From the NCBI RefSeq assembly GCF_003313245.1, contig NZ_QJSD01000002.1, positions 62,001 through 126,000 on the forward strand: a stretch of 64,000 nucleotides of DNA, read 5' to 3'. The stretch comes from Primorskyibacter marinus. Its GTDB lineage: Bacteria; Pseudomonadota; Alphaproteobacteria; Rhodobacterales; Rhodobacteraceae. Made by a program: the position numbers and the translations under genes. The notes under the pieces were generated by a model. The model had not been told where the DNA came from, searched no databases, and saw only the letters and a list, made by a program, of their open reading frames with translations. This document shows positions 1 to 7,299 of the stretch, piece by piece. The first letter of the stretch is position 1. Every line of letters starts with the position of its first letter.

Positions 1-672
1 GTACATTTCAGTCGGTCTAATAGTTATATTGGGGTAATGATTGATGATTTAACGTCGAAGGGCGTGCAAGAGCCCTACCGCATGTTCACATCAAGGGCGG
101 AGTTCAGGCTTTCCTTGAGGGCTGATAATGCGGATCAAAGATTAACACCGAAGGCGATCGATCTTGGGTGTGTTTCCGAAAAGCGAAAGCAGGCGTTTGA
201 AACCAAATTGGACCGGCTCACATCCGCCAAGACATCTCTGTCGTCAAAAACTTTTACAACCCGTGATGTTGAAGCGGTTGGGATCACCATCAACCATGAC
301 GGTGCGCGCAGGACGGGTTACGAATTGCTCGCATTTGCAAATATAGATTTCGAGACGCTGATTAAGCTTGCTCCGGAATTTTCGATAATTGACAGGGTTT
401 CTCGCGAACAGTTGGCGCGCGACGCGCTATATGTGCACTACATTGAACGACAAAAGCGAGATGTGGAGATGGTTCGGCGCGATGAAGCTCAGGTTATTCC
501 TGAAGATTTTGCCTATGTAGACATTGATGGCCTTTCAAATGAGCTAAAATCAAAACTCTCTGCGGCGCGGCCTAAAAATCTTGCTGAAGCTGCAAAAATC
601 GAAAGCATGACCCCCGCCGCACTTGTTCTGCTATTGGCAAAAATTCGTCAGTTAAAGCGGAGATCAGCTTGA
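1..672 (+). CDS. mnmG: tRNA uridine-5-carboxymethylaminomethyl modification enzyme MnmG, 3' part
   Basis: The reading frame is open from base 1, so the gene begins upstream of the window and only the C-terminal part (about 223 residues) is seen. The MnmG signature around 'EPYRMFTSRAEFRL' followed by 'DNADQRLT' is clear, as is the family's helical C-terminal region that binds MnmE. Together with MnmE the flavoprotein makes the cmnm5 modification of wobble uridine in certain tRNAs. The stop codon at 670-672 lies just before rsmG, the classical gidA-gidB arrangement next to parAB. The DNA here is visibly richer in A and T than the rest of the window. Confidence 0.95.
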   Translation, partial: VHFSRSNSYIGVMIDDLTSKGVQEPYRMFTSRAEFRLSLRADNADQRLTPKAIDLGCVSEKRKQAFETKLDRLTSAKTSLSSKTFTTRDVEAVGITINHDGARRTGYELLAFANIDFETLIKLAPEFSIIDRVSREQLARDALYVHYIERQKRDVEMVRRDEAQVIPEDFAYVDIDGLSNELKSKLSAARPKNLAEAAKIESMTPAALVLLLAKIRQLKRRSA

Positions 673-674
673 CT

Positions 675-1280
675 ATGATGCGAGGCTTGAATGTTTCACG
701 TGAAACATATGAAAAGCTGCAACGATACGTCGATCTCTTGTTGGTATGGACAACAAAGATCAACTTGATTTCGAAGAAATCTGTATCAGATGTATGGAAC
801 CGCCATATCATTGATTCAATACAGGTTTTTCAATCAATTGACCATCCTAACCGAACTTGGCTTGATCTGGGTAGCGGGGGCGGCCTTCCTGGTCTTGTCG
901 TAGCGATTCTTGCTACGGAAGCGTCGCCTGAAATGAAGACAGTGCTTGTCGAATCTGATCTAAGAAAGGCCGCATTTCTCAGAACTATCATTCGAGAGCT
1001 TGATCTGCATGCGACCGTAATTTCAGCGCGAATTGAAAACTTGGATCCTTTGAATGCAGATATCATCAGCGCCAGGGCTCTTGCAGATCTGGATACGTTG
1101 CTGTCCTTCGCAGATTTGCATCTCGCATACCACGGCACTGCCATCTTTTCCAAAGGTGGAAACTGGCAAAAAGAGGTGGATAAGGCACGCGAGTCATGGC
1201 GATTTGATCTGGATGTGATACAAAGCAAAACAGACCCTATGGCCGCTATACTAAAAATCGGAGGCATCTCTCGTGTCTGA
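675..1280 (+). CDS. rsmG: 16S rRNA (guanine-527-N7)-methyltransferase RsmG
   Basis: The product (about 201 residues) is a Rossmann-fold methyltransferase that makes m7G527 in 16S rRNA. The SAM-binding motif 'WLDLGSGGGLPGLV' sits near residue 60, and the family N-terminus 'NVSRET' is present. Several starts are possible: ATG at 675 or 678, or TTG at 669 overlapping the mnmG stop. I chose ATG 675. The first codons carry a perfect parS palindrome (691-708), so this stretch is both coding and a centromere site. The 3' end overlaps parA by 8 bases, implying translational coupling in a mnmG-rsmG-parA-parB operon. Confidence 0.95.
   Translation: MMRGLNVSRETYEKLQRYVDLLLVWTTKINLISKKSVSDVWNRHIIDSIQVFQSIDHPNRTWLDLGSGGGLPGLVVAILATEASPEMKTVLVESDLRKAAFLRTIIRELDLHATVISARIENLDPLNADIISARALADLDTLLSFADLHLAYHGTAIFSKGGNWQKEVDKARESWRFDLDVIQSKTDPMAAILKIGGISRV
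691..708. other. parS: parS centromere site inside rsmG
   Basis: ATGTTTCACGTGAAACAT is an 18-base perfect palindrome whose 16-base core TGTTTCACGTGAAACA (692-707) matches the widely conserved bacterial parS consensus. It encodes Asn-Val-Ser-Arg-Glu-Thr of RsmG. ParB, encoded 1.4 kb downstream, is expected to load here as a CTP-dependent clamp. I saw no second copy while reading the parAB region. Confidence 0.92.
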
Positions 1281-2082
1281 TCTTGCCAGACCCGCTGGTC
1301 CAAAAATCATAGCCGTCGCCAATCAAAAGGGCGGGGTAGGGAAGACCACCACCACGATCAATCTGGGTGCCGCTCTGGCAGAACTTGGCTGTCGTGTGCT
1401 GGTCGTTGATCTCGATCCGCAGGGGAATGCGTCTACGGGGCTGGGAATAGAACCCGAAGACCGTGACCTCACCACCTACGAATTGCTTCTGGATGATACA
1501 GAGCTTCATGCAGTCGTTCAGAAAACCAGTGTCGAGCGCTTGATGATCATTCCTGCGACTGTAGATCTAAGCTCTGCCGATATAGAACTTATTGCTAACG
1601 AAAAACGTAGTTATTTGCTGCATGACGCTCTGCGGCAAGCTGCGATGGACGATTTTGCGCTGGACTTTATCCTGATTGATTGTCCTCCGTCGTTGAATCT
1701 TCTTACCGTAAACGCAATGGTCGCATCGCATTCAGTGCTGGTGCCACTCCAAAGTGAATTTTTTGCGCTCGAAGGCCTAAGCCAACTAATGCTTACAATT
1801 CGTGAGGTTCGTCAGACGGCAAACCCACATCTACGGATCGAAGGTGTGGTCATGACAATGTATGACGCACGAAATAACCTCTCACAGCAGGTGGAAAGTG
1901 ACGCACGGGACAATCTTGGCGAACTGGTGTTCAACGCCGTCATACCGCGAAATGTTAGGGTCAGCGAAGCACCGTCCTATGCTCTGCCAGTCCTACAATA
2001 TGATGGAAGTTCCAAAGGCGCTGCGGCCTATCGAGAGCTTGCGCGGGAACTGTTACATAAAAACGCAAAGATGGCCGCTTAA
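1273..2082 (+). CDS. parA: Chromosome-partitioning ATPase ParA
   Basis: A 269-residue ParA/Soj-type Walker ATPase that drives segregation of ParB-parS complexes over the nucleoid. The deviant Walker A 'KGGVGKTTT' (about residues 18-26) carries the signature lysine. 'VVDLDPQGNAST' follows as Walker A', and 'ILIDCPPSL' as Walker B. The length is typical of short chromosomal ParA proteins without the N-terminal DNA-binding extension of plasmid types. The start is GTG at 1273, 8 bases inside rsmG. parB follows after 17 bases. Confidence 0.96.
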   Translation: MSDLARPAGPKIIAVANQKGGVGKTTTTINLGAALAELGCRVLVVDLDPQGNASTGLGIEPEDRDLTTYELLLDDTELHAVVQKTSVERLMIIPATVDLSSADIELIANEKRSYLLHDALRQAAMDDFALDFILIDCPPSLNLLTVNAMVASHSVLVPLQSEFFALEGLSQLMLTIREVRQTANPHLRIEGVVMTMYDARNNLSQQVESDARDNLGELVFNAVIPRNVRVSEAPSYALPVLQYDGSSKGAAAYRELARELLHKNAKMAA

Positions 2083-2099
2083 GCTATCGGAGGAAAGAA

Positions 2100-3005
2100 A
2101 TGACAGAGAGTAAAGAGCGTCGTCGCGGATTGGGCCGTGGCCTGACCGCCCTGATGGCAGATGTGGACCCAACAGGGGAGCAGGGTGCCGACACATCGCC
2201 CAGGGCGGATCGCTCTATTCCGATTGAGCGGATTGTCCCAAATCCTGACCAGCCAAGGCGGCACTTTACGCCGGAACAGTTGGACGAGTTGGCGGCGTCC
2301 ATACGAACGCGCGGCGTTATCCAGCCTTTGATCGTTCGTCCGAAACCTGGAGATAGCAATCTATACGAGATCGTTGCGGGGGAGCGGCGTTGGCGGGCTG
2401 CACAAATGGCCCAGCTTCACGAATTGCCGGTATTGGTGCGTGAGTTTTCCGACATCGAGGTGTTGGAAGTTGCGATTATCGAAAACATTCAACGCGCCGA
2501 TCTCAATGCGATCGAAGAAGCTGCGGGATATCGGCAGCTGATGGACCGCTTTGGCCATACCCAGGAAAAGATGGCAGAGGCCCTTGGCAAAAGTCGCAGC
2601 CATATCGCCAATCTTCTCAGGCTTCTGAATTTGCCGGACGATGTGCAGAAGATGGTTGTGGGTGGCGATCTTTCAGCCGGGCATGCAAGGGCGCTTATTA
2701 CCTCCGATAAATCTCTGGAGTTGGCCAAGCAGGCTGTTTCGGCCGGATGGTCGGTTCGTGATATTGAAAAAGCCGTCAAGAAAGCTGCACAGACTGATAC
2801 TGCGTCCACTTCGGGGGCGAAGCCGAAGGGAGGTCGGGCTGAAAAGGACGCGGATACAAAAGCCCTTGAAGGCGATATTTCTGCTGCTCTGGGAATGTCG
2901 GTGAGTGTGGATCACAAGGCAGGCGGGGAATCCGGCCAATTGGTTATCCGCTACACGAATCTGGAGCAGTTGGACGATTTGTGCCGGATTTTAAGCGGCA
3001 ATTGA
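2100..3005 (+). CDS. parB: Chromosome-partitioning protein ParB (CTPase)
   Basis: A 301-residue ParB/Spo0J. The N-terminal 'RGLGRGL' segment is the ParA-stimulating peptide. The CTP-binding ParB/Srx domain follows, with 'NPDQPRRHF' and the 'GERRWRAA' motif (about residues 94-101) and 'ENIQRADLN'. A helix-turn-helix ('TQEKMAEALGKSRSHIANLL', about residues 150-170) reads parS, and a C-terminal dimerisation domain ends the protein after a charged, low-complexity linker. The ATG is preceded by a good Shine-Dalgarno (GGAGGAAAG, 2089-2097). The stop codon abuts that of the convergent hemW with no intervening base. Confidence 0.96.
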   Translation: MTESKERRRGLGRGLTALMADVDPTGEQGADTSPRADRSIPIERIVPNPDQPRRHFTPEQLDELAASIRTRGVIQPLIVRPKPGDSNLYEIVAGERRWRAAQMAQLHELPVLVREFSDIEVLEVAIIENIQRADLNAIEEAAGYRQLMDRFGHTQEKMAEALGKSRSHIANLLRLLNLPDDVQKMVVGGDLSAGHARALITSDKSLELAKQAVSAGWSVRDIEKAVKKAAQTDTASTSGAKPKGGRAEKDADTKALEGDISAALGMSVSVDHKAGGESGQLVIRYTNLEQLDDLCRILSGN

Positions 3006-4166
3006 TCAGCCCAGTGGCATCAGCTCTTCAATAACGGCATTCAGGACAAGGCGCCCCCGCGCAGTGGCCCGCAACTTATGACCTCGGCGTTCAACCATGC
3101 CGAGGTCAATTAACCCGTCGATTTTAGCTTGATCAACAAATGATCCACCAAATCTAGCTAACCGATCAATACCTATACCTTCGTCTATTCGTAGACCCAA
3201 CAGAAGGTATTCCTGCGCCTGTTCGAGCGCAGGCAAAACGTCCCGCTCTTTTGTTCCGTTGCCTTGCTCCGCAGTCGAAAGCCATTTGTCTGGCATTGAC
3301 CATGCAACCGTTGCGTGACGGCGCCCATCCAGCGTCACGCGGCCATGAGCGCCAGGGCCAATTCCGATATAGTCACCGTATCTCCAGTAGATCAAGTTAT
3401 GCCGTGATTCAGAACCTGCCCGGGCGTGGTTTGACACTTCGTAGGCGGCCATGCCGTACTCGCCACAAACGTCTTGGGTAATCTGGTACATATCCGCCGA
3501 CAGGTCATCATTGGGTAGCCCGCGCAGGCCCCCTGCATTGAAGCGGTCGCCAAAAGCGGTCCCATTCTCGATGGTGAGTTGATAGAGTGACAAGTGATCC
3601 ACGCTCATATCCAGCGCTTCGCGTAATTCGGCCTTCCACGCATTCAGTTGCTGATCCTGTCTTGCGTAGATCAAGTCAAAACTGACGCGGTCAAATTGAT
3701 TTCGGGCAATATCGAAGGCCGCGCGGGCCTCCTTGACCGTGTGAATGCGGCCGAGCCGGCGCAGGTCCACATCGTTCAGCGCCTGAATGCCCATCGAGAT
3801 GCGGTTTACGCCGGCCTGTGCATAGGCCTTGAAGTTCCCGGCATCGACAGAGCCGGGATTCGCTTCCAGGGTGATCTCAGGATCGTTCACCATCGGCCAT
3901 GTGGCGCGTACACGGTCAAGAATTGCTGCGACGGTGTCCGGCGCCATCAGGGACGGCGTGCCGCCGCCAAAAAACACCGTATTCAGGATGCGGCCCTGCG
4001 TTTGCGCACCGGCGCGGTCGATCTCTGACAGGTAAGCGCGCGCCCAGCGGGCGTGGTCGATCTGCCGCGAGACATGGCTGTTGAAGTCGCAATAGGGGCA
4101 TTTGGCGGCGCAGAACGGCCAATGGATATAAAGGCCGAAGCCGCCGTTCTGCCAGTCTTCAGTCAA
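3006..4166 (-). CDS. hemW: Radical SAM heme chaperone HemW
   Basis: HemW belongs to the coproporphyrinogen III oxidase-like radical SAM family but acts in heme trafficking. The CX3CX2C cluster motif is at C19, C23 and C26 ('FCAAKCPYCDF'), followed by 'GGGTPS' and the HemW C-terminal domain. I use TTG at 4166, which overlaps the rdgB stop and gives 386 residues beginning LTEDWQNGG, the usual family length. An ATG at 4202 would add 12 residues. The protein is the last of an rph-rdgB-hemW operon. Many older annotations call this family HemN, but it lacks the longer N-terminus of true HemN. Confidence 0.93.
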   Translation of the reverse strand: MTEDWQNGGFGLYIHWPFCAAKCPYCDFNSHVSRQIDHARWARAYLSEIDRAGAQTQGRILNTVFFGGGTPSLMAPDTVAAILDRVRATWPMVNDPEITLEANPGSVDAGNFKAYAQAGVNRISMGIQALNDVDLRRLGRIHTVKEARAAFDIARNQFDRVSFDLIYARQDQQLNAWKAELREALDMSVDHLSLYQLTIENGTAFGDRFNAGGLRGLPNDDLSADMYQITQDVCGEYGMAAYEVSNHARAGSESRHNLIYWRYGDYIGIGPGAHGRVTLDGRRHATVAWSMPDKWLSTAEQGNGTKERDVLPALEQAQEYLLLGLRIDEGIGIDRLARFGGSFVDQAKIDGLIDLGMVERRGHKLRATARGRLVLNAVIEELMPLG

Positions 4167-4770
4167 AGCAGGCCGTGACAAACTTCCGGAAGGCATCTGC
4201 ACGATGGCTTATCCTGTTCTTTTCCCAGCGATCCATCTCACCAAACGTGATCTCGTAGCCGTTAGGCTGAAAAATCGGGTCGTATCCATGACCTTGATCG
4301 CCACGCATTGGCCAAACGACCTGGCCGGGCATTTCGCCGGGGAATACCTCGTCATGTCCGTCGGGCCAGGCAAGGACCAGCGTGCAACAAAAACGGGCGG
4401 TGCGCGGGTAGGGCGCATTCCGCGCCTCAAGCGCGTCGTGGGCCTTGGTCATGGCCATAACAAAGTCCCGACCAGTCTCTGTTTCTGCCCAATCCGCGGT
4501 GTAGACGCCGGGCGCGCCATCCAATGCGTCAATCTCGATACCGCTGTCATCTGACAGGGCGGGCAACCCGGTCGCCTTAGCGGCTGCGTGGGCTTTGATA
4601 CGGGCATTGCCTGCGAAAGTGGTCTCGGTTTCCTCCGGTTCAGGCAGATTCATCTCGGCGGCACCGACAACCTTTACGCCAAAGGGCGCGAGAAGATTTG
4701 TGATCTCCTCGAGTTTGCCTTTGTTGTGGGTGGCGACCAAAAGAGTGTCGCCAGAGAATTTACGGATCAT
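4159..4770 (-). CDS. rdgB: dITP/XTP pyrophosphatase RdgB (HAM1 family)
   Basis: A 203-residue house-cleaning nucleotidase that hydrolyses dITP, ITP and XTP to monophosphates, keeping deaminated purines out of DNA and RNA. Family motifs are '[14 protein letters not shown]' at residues 10-23 (substrate binding) and '[20 protein letters not shown]' (metal and substrate site). 'HGYDPIF' and 'SHRADAF' follow at the C-terminus. The ATG overlaps the rph stop by 4 bases, so the two are likely translationally coupled. The order rph-rdgB-hemW is common in alphaproteobacteria. Confidence 0.96.
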   Translation of the reverse strand: MIRKFSGDTLLVATHNKGKLEEITNLLAPFGVKVVGAAEMNLPEPEETETTFAGNARIKAHAAAKATGLPALSDDSGIEIDALDGAPGVYTADWAETETGRDFVMAMTKAHDALEARNAPYPRTARFCCTLVLAWPDGHDEVFPGEMPGQVVWPMRGDQGHGYDPIFQPNGYEITFGEMDRWEKNRISHRADAFRKFVTACFD

Positions 4771-5480
4771 GTGGTTGCGGCCTTTTGTGCTGCCATCAAC
4801 TCGGCCGTGCCTTTTTCGGCAAGATCCATGAGTTGGTTCATCTGATCACGCGAGAATGTGGCACCTTCGGCCGACATCTGCACCTCGATGAGCCGACCAT
4901 CGCCATGGATGATAAAGTTGCCGTCGACTCCGGCCTCGCTATCCTCGGGGTAATCCAGATCAAGAACGGCCTGACCTGCATAGATGCCGCAGGATACAGC
5001 GGCCACAGGGTCAACAAGCGGATCAGAGGTGACGTCACCCGCCTTCATCAGTTTGTTGACAGCCAAACGCAGCGCGACCCAGCCGCCGGTGATGGATGCG
5101 CAGCGCGTACCGCCGTCAGCCTGAATAACGTCACAATCAACGGTGATCTGTCGTTCGCCCAGTGCAACGCGGTCCACGCCGGCGCGCAGGCTGCGTCCGA
5201 TCAAACGCTGAATCTCGACTGTGCGGCCGCCCTGTTTGCCGGCAGTCGCTTCACGACGCATCCGCGTGTTGGTTGCACGCGGCAGCATACCGTATTCGGC
5301 AGTGACCCAGCCCAACCCGGACCCCTTGATGAACGGTGGCACGCGGTCTTCGATGGTGGCCGTACATAACACATGAGTGTTGCCCATACGGATCAGGCAC
5401 GATCCTTCTGCATGCATTGTGACGCCGGTTTCGATTGAAACTGTGCGCATTTCGCTTAGATCTCGTCCTGACGGTCGCAT
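4767..5480 (-). CDS. rph: Ribonuclease PH
   Basis: A 237-residue phosphorolytic 3'-5' exoribonuclease that trims tRNA 3' ends. It starts with the family N-terminus '[12 protein letters not shown]'. '[32 protein letters not shown]', given here only as the block at about residues 68-99, carries the conserved phosphate- and RNA-binding arginines, and '[12 protein letters not shown]' carries catalytic acidic residues. It is full length for bacterial RNase PH, which forms a hexameric ring. It is the first gene of the leftward operon, divergent from hrcA across 116 bases. Confidence 0.96.
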   Translation of the reverse strand: MRPSGRDLSEMRTVSIETGVTMHAEGSCLIRMGNTHVLCTATIEDRVPPFIKGSGLGWVTAEYGMLPRATNTRMRREATAGKQGGRTVEIQRLIGRSLRAGVDRVALGERQITVDCDVIQADGGTRCASITGGWVALRLAVNKLMKAGDVTSDPLVDPVAAVSCGIYAGQAVLDLDYPEDSEAGVDGNFIIHGDGRLIEVQMSAEGATFSRDQMNQLMDLAEKGTAELMAAQKAATT

Positions 5481-5542
5481 TCTGTATCCTTCCCAGATTT
5501 GCAGTCGGGATACAGGGCCAAAAGGGGCATGCGCAAGTCCGA

Positions 5543-5570
5543 TTGACCTTTCCGCCCCAGCGTCTTTAAT
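5543..5570 (+). promoter_or_regulatory. Candidate sigma-70-type promoter for hrcA-grpE
   Basis: TTGACC (5543-5548), a 16-base spacer and TTTAAT (5565-5570) match five of six positions in each hexamer. A start near 5577 would leave a leader of about 20 bases before ATG 5597. No CIRCE inverted repeat (TTAGCACTC-N9-GAGTGCTAA) is visible between rph and hrcA. Confidence 0.45.
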
Positions 5571-5596
5571 GGCCGTCCGCAGAATAGGTGCTGATC

Positions 5597-6661
5597 ATGA
5601 ATGACGGTCAGAAAATTCTAGGTGAGATGAATGAACGCTCGCGGGAGGTGTTCCGACGGGTTGTCGAAGGCTATCTGGACAGCGGAGAGCCTGTCGGCTC
5701 GCGCACCTTGACGCGCACGCTCAGTGAAAAGGTCAGCGCCGCGACAATCCGCAACGTCATGCAGGATCTCGAATTCCTTGGCCTTCTGGACAGTCCGCAT
5801 GTCAGCGCCGGAAGAATCCCGACGCAAATCGGGTTAAGGATGTTCGTCGATGGCCTTTTGGAGGTCGGCGATCTTGGTGACGATGATCGTCAAAAACTGG
5901 ACGCCACACTCACCAGTAACACCGATGATGTATCGAACGCGCTGGACCGCGTCAGCGCGGCCTTGTCCGGTGTAACGCGCGGCGCTTCGCTGGTCCTGAC
6001 GCCGAAGCACGAAGCGCCGATCAAGCATATAGAGTTTGTCAGCCTTGGCCATGACCGCGCTTTGGTTGTTCTGGTTTTTGGCGATGGTCATGTCGAAAAC
6101 CGCCTGTTCAGCCCGCCGCCGGGGCAAACGCCAAGCTCGATGCGCGAGGCGGCGAATTTCCTTAACGCCCTGATCGAAGGCAGAACGCTGTCGGATTTGC
6201 AGCGTGAAATGAAAACCGAAATTGATGCCCGCAGACAAGAGATTGATTCCCTTGCCCGTGAAATGGTCGATAGCGGTATCGCCGTCTGGACAGATGAGGG
6301 CCATCACCATGAACGTTTGATCGTCCGCGGGCGATCAAACCTGCTGGGCGGCGAGGCTGACGAAGCCGAACTTGATCGCATCCGATCGCTTTTCGATGAT
6401 CTGGAACGCAAGCGTGACATCGCAGAGTTTCTGGAATTGGCAGAAGCGGGCGATGGTGTGCGTATTTTTATTGGCTCAGAGAACAAACTTTTCTCACTTT
6501 CGGGTTCCTCTCTGGTGGTCTCTCCATATATGAACTCGGATCGAAAGATAATTGGTGCGGTTGGCGTCATCGGACCCACGCGCCTGAACTATGGACGGAT
6601 TGTCCCGATTGTGGACTACACGGCACAACTGGTCGGGAAGTTGATCTCGGACCGGAGCTAG
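5597..6661 (+). CDS. hrcA: Heat-inducible transcription repressor HrcA
   Basis: HrcA represses chaperone genes, classically groESL, by binding CIRCE elements, and depends on GroEL for folding. The N-terminal winged helix is at residues 10-80 ('VVEGYLDSGEPVGSRTL', 'SAATIRNVMQDLE', 'SPHVSAGRIPT'), followed by the GAF-like dimerisation domain. The C-terminal 'IGPTRLNYGRIVPIVDYTA' is a family hallmark. ATG 5597 gives 354 residues; a GTG at 5588 is an alternative. grpE follows after 9 bases. With no CIRCE in its own promoter region, autoregulation is not evident here. Confidence 0.95.
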   Translation: MNDGQKILGEMNERSREVFRRVVEGYLDSGEPVGSRTLTRTLSEKVSAATIRNVMQDLEFLGLLDSPHVSAGRIPTQIGLRMFVDGLLEVGDLGDDDRQKLDATLTSNTDDVSNALDRVSAALSGVTRGASLVLTPKHEAPIKHIEFVSLGHDRALVVLVFGDGHVENRLFSPPPGQTPSSMREAANFLNALIEGRTLSDLQREMKTEIDARRQEIDSLAREMVDSGIAVWTDEGHHHERLIVRGRSNLLGGEADEAELDRIRSLFDDLERKRDIAEFLELAEAGDGVRIFIGSENKLFSLSGSSLVVSPYMNSDRKIIGAVGVIGPTRLNYGRIVPIVDYTAQLVGKLISDRS

Positions 6662-6670
6662 AGGTGAAGA

Positions 6671-7228
6671 ATGGCAGACCCGAAGGAAGAAGACTTCCTG
6701 GATGACATCGATTCGACTGAAGAAGACGAATATGCAGATGTGATGGCGGAAGATGATGACGAGGCGATAGAGCTGGACGCATTGCGGGCCGAGCGCGATG
6801 AGTTGCGCGACCGGTTCATGCGTGCGTTGGCCGATGCTGAAAATTCGCGCAAACGCTCCGAAAAGGACCGGCGCGAGGCAGAGCGGTACGGTGGCTCGAA
6901 ACTGGCGCGCGACTTGTTGTCGGTTTACGACAACCTTCAGCGGGCCTTGGGCACATCCGAAGAGACGGCGGAAAAAAACACCGCTCTGATCGAAGGTGTT
7001 GAATTGACGCTCCGAGAGCTTCGCAACGTGTTCAAGAAGCACGGAATAGAGGTTGTCTCGCCAGAGGTTGGCGAGAAATTCGATCCCAAACTGCATGAGG
7101 CGATGTTTGAAGCACCTCTGCCGGGCACAAAATCCGGCGAGATCATTCAGGTCTCCGCAGAAGGGTTCCTTCTATACGACCGGCTATTGCGGCCGGCTCA
7201 GGTCGGCGTGTCGTCCTTCGCTGGATAA
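6671..7228 (+). CDS. grpE: Nucleotide exchange factor GrpE
   Basis: A 185-residue GrpE, the DnaK co-chaperone that releases ADP. An acidic, disordered N-terminus (residues 1-35, rich in D and E) leads into the long coiled-coil helix ('ELDALRAERDELRDRFMRAL'). The beta-rich head ends with 'LLYDRLLRPAQVGVS', the GrpE signature. It has a Shine-Dalgarno (GAGGTGA) and is transcribed with hrcA. A strong bidirectional terminator lies 16 bases downstream. dnaK/dnaJ are not adjacent. Confidence 0.96.
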   Translation: MADPKEEDFLDDIDSTEEDEYADVMAEDDDEAIELDALRAERDELRDRFMRALADAENSRKRSEKDRREAERYGGSKLARDLLSVYDNLQRALGTSEETAEKNTALIEGVELTLRELRNVFKKHGIEVVSPEVGEKFDPKLHEAMFEAPLPGTKSGEIIQVSAEGFLLYDRLLRPAQVGVSSFAG

Positions 7229-7243
7229 CAGCGCCATGTGATA

Positions 7244-7275
7244 AAAAATGCCCCCGGATTGCCGGGGGCATTTTT
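7244..7275. terminator. Bidirectional intrinsic terminator between grpE and mutS
   Basis: The arms AAAAATGCCCCCGG (7244-7257) and CCGGGGGCATTTTT (7262-7275) pair perfectly over 14 bases around an ATTG loop. The T-tract on one strand and A-tract on the other let it end both the rightward grpE transcript and the leftward mutS transcript. Confidence 0.92.
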
Positions 7276-7299
7276 CGTTCGGGGCATGACTGATATGGT

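Noticed and set aside
5481-5596. CIRCE operator for HrcA
   Set aside because: No inverted repeat resembling TTAGCACTC-N9-GAGTGCTAA is present between rph and hrcA.
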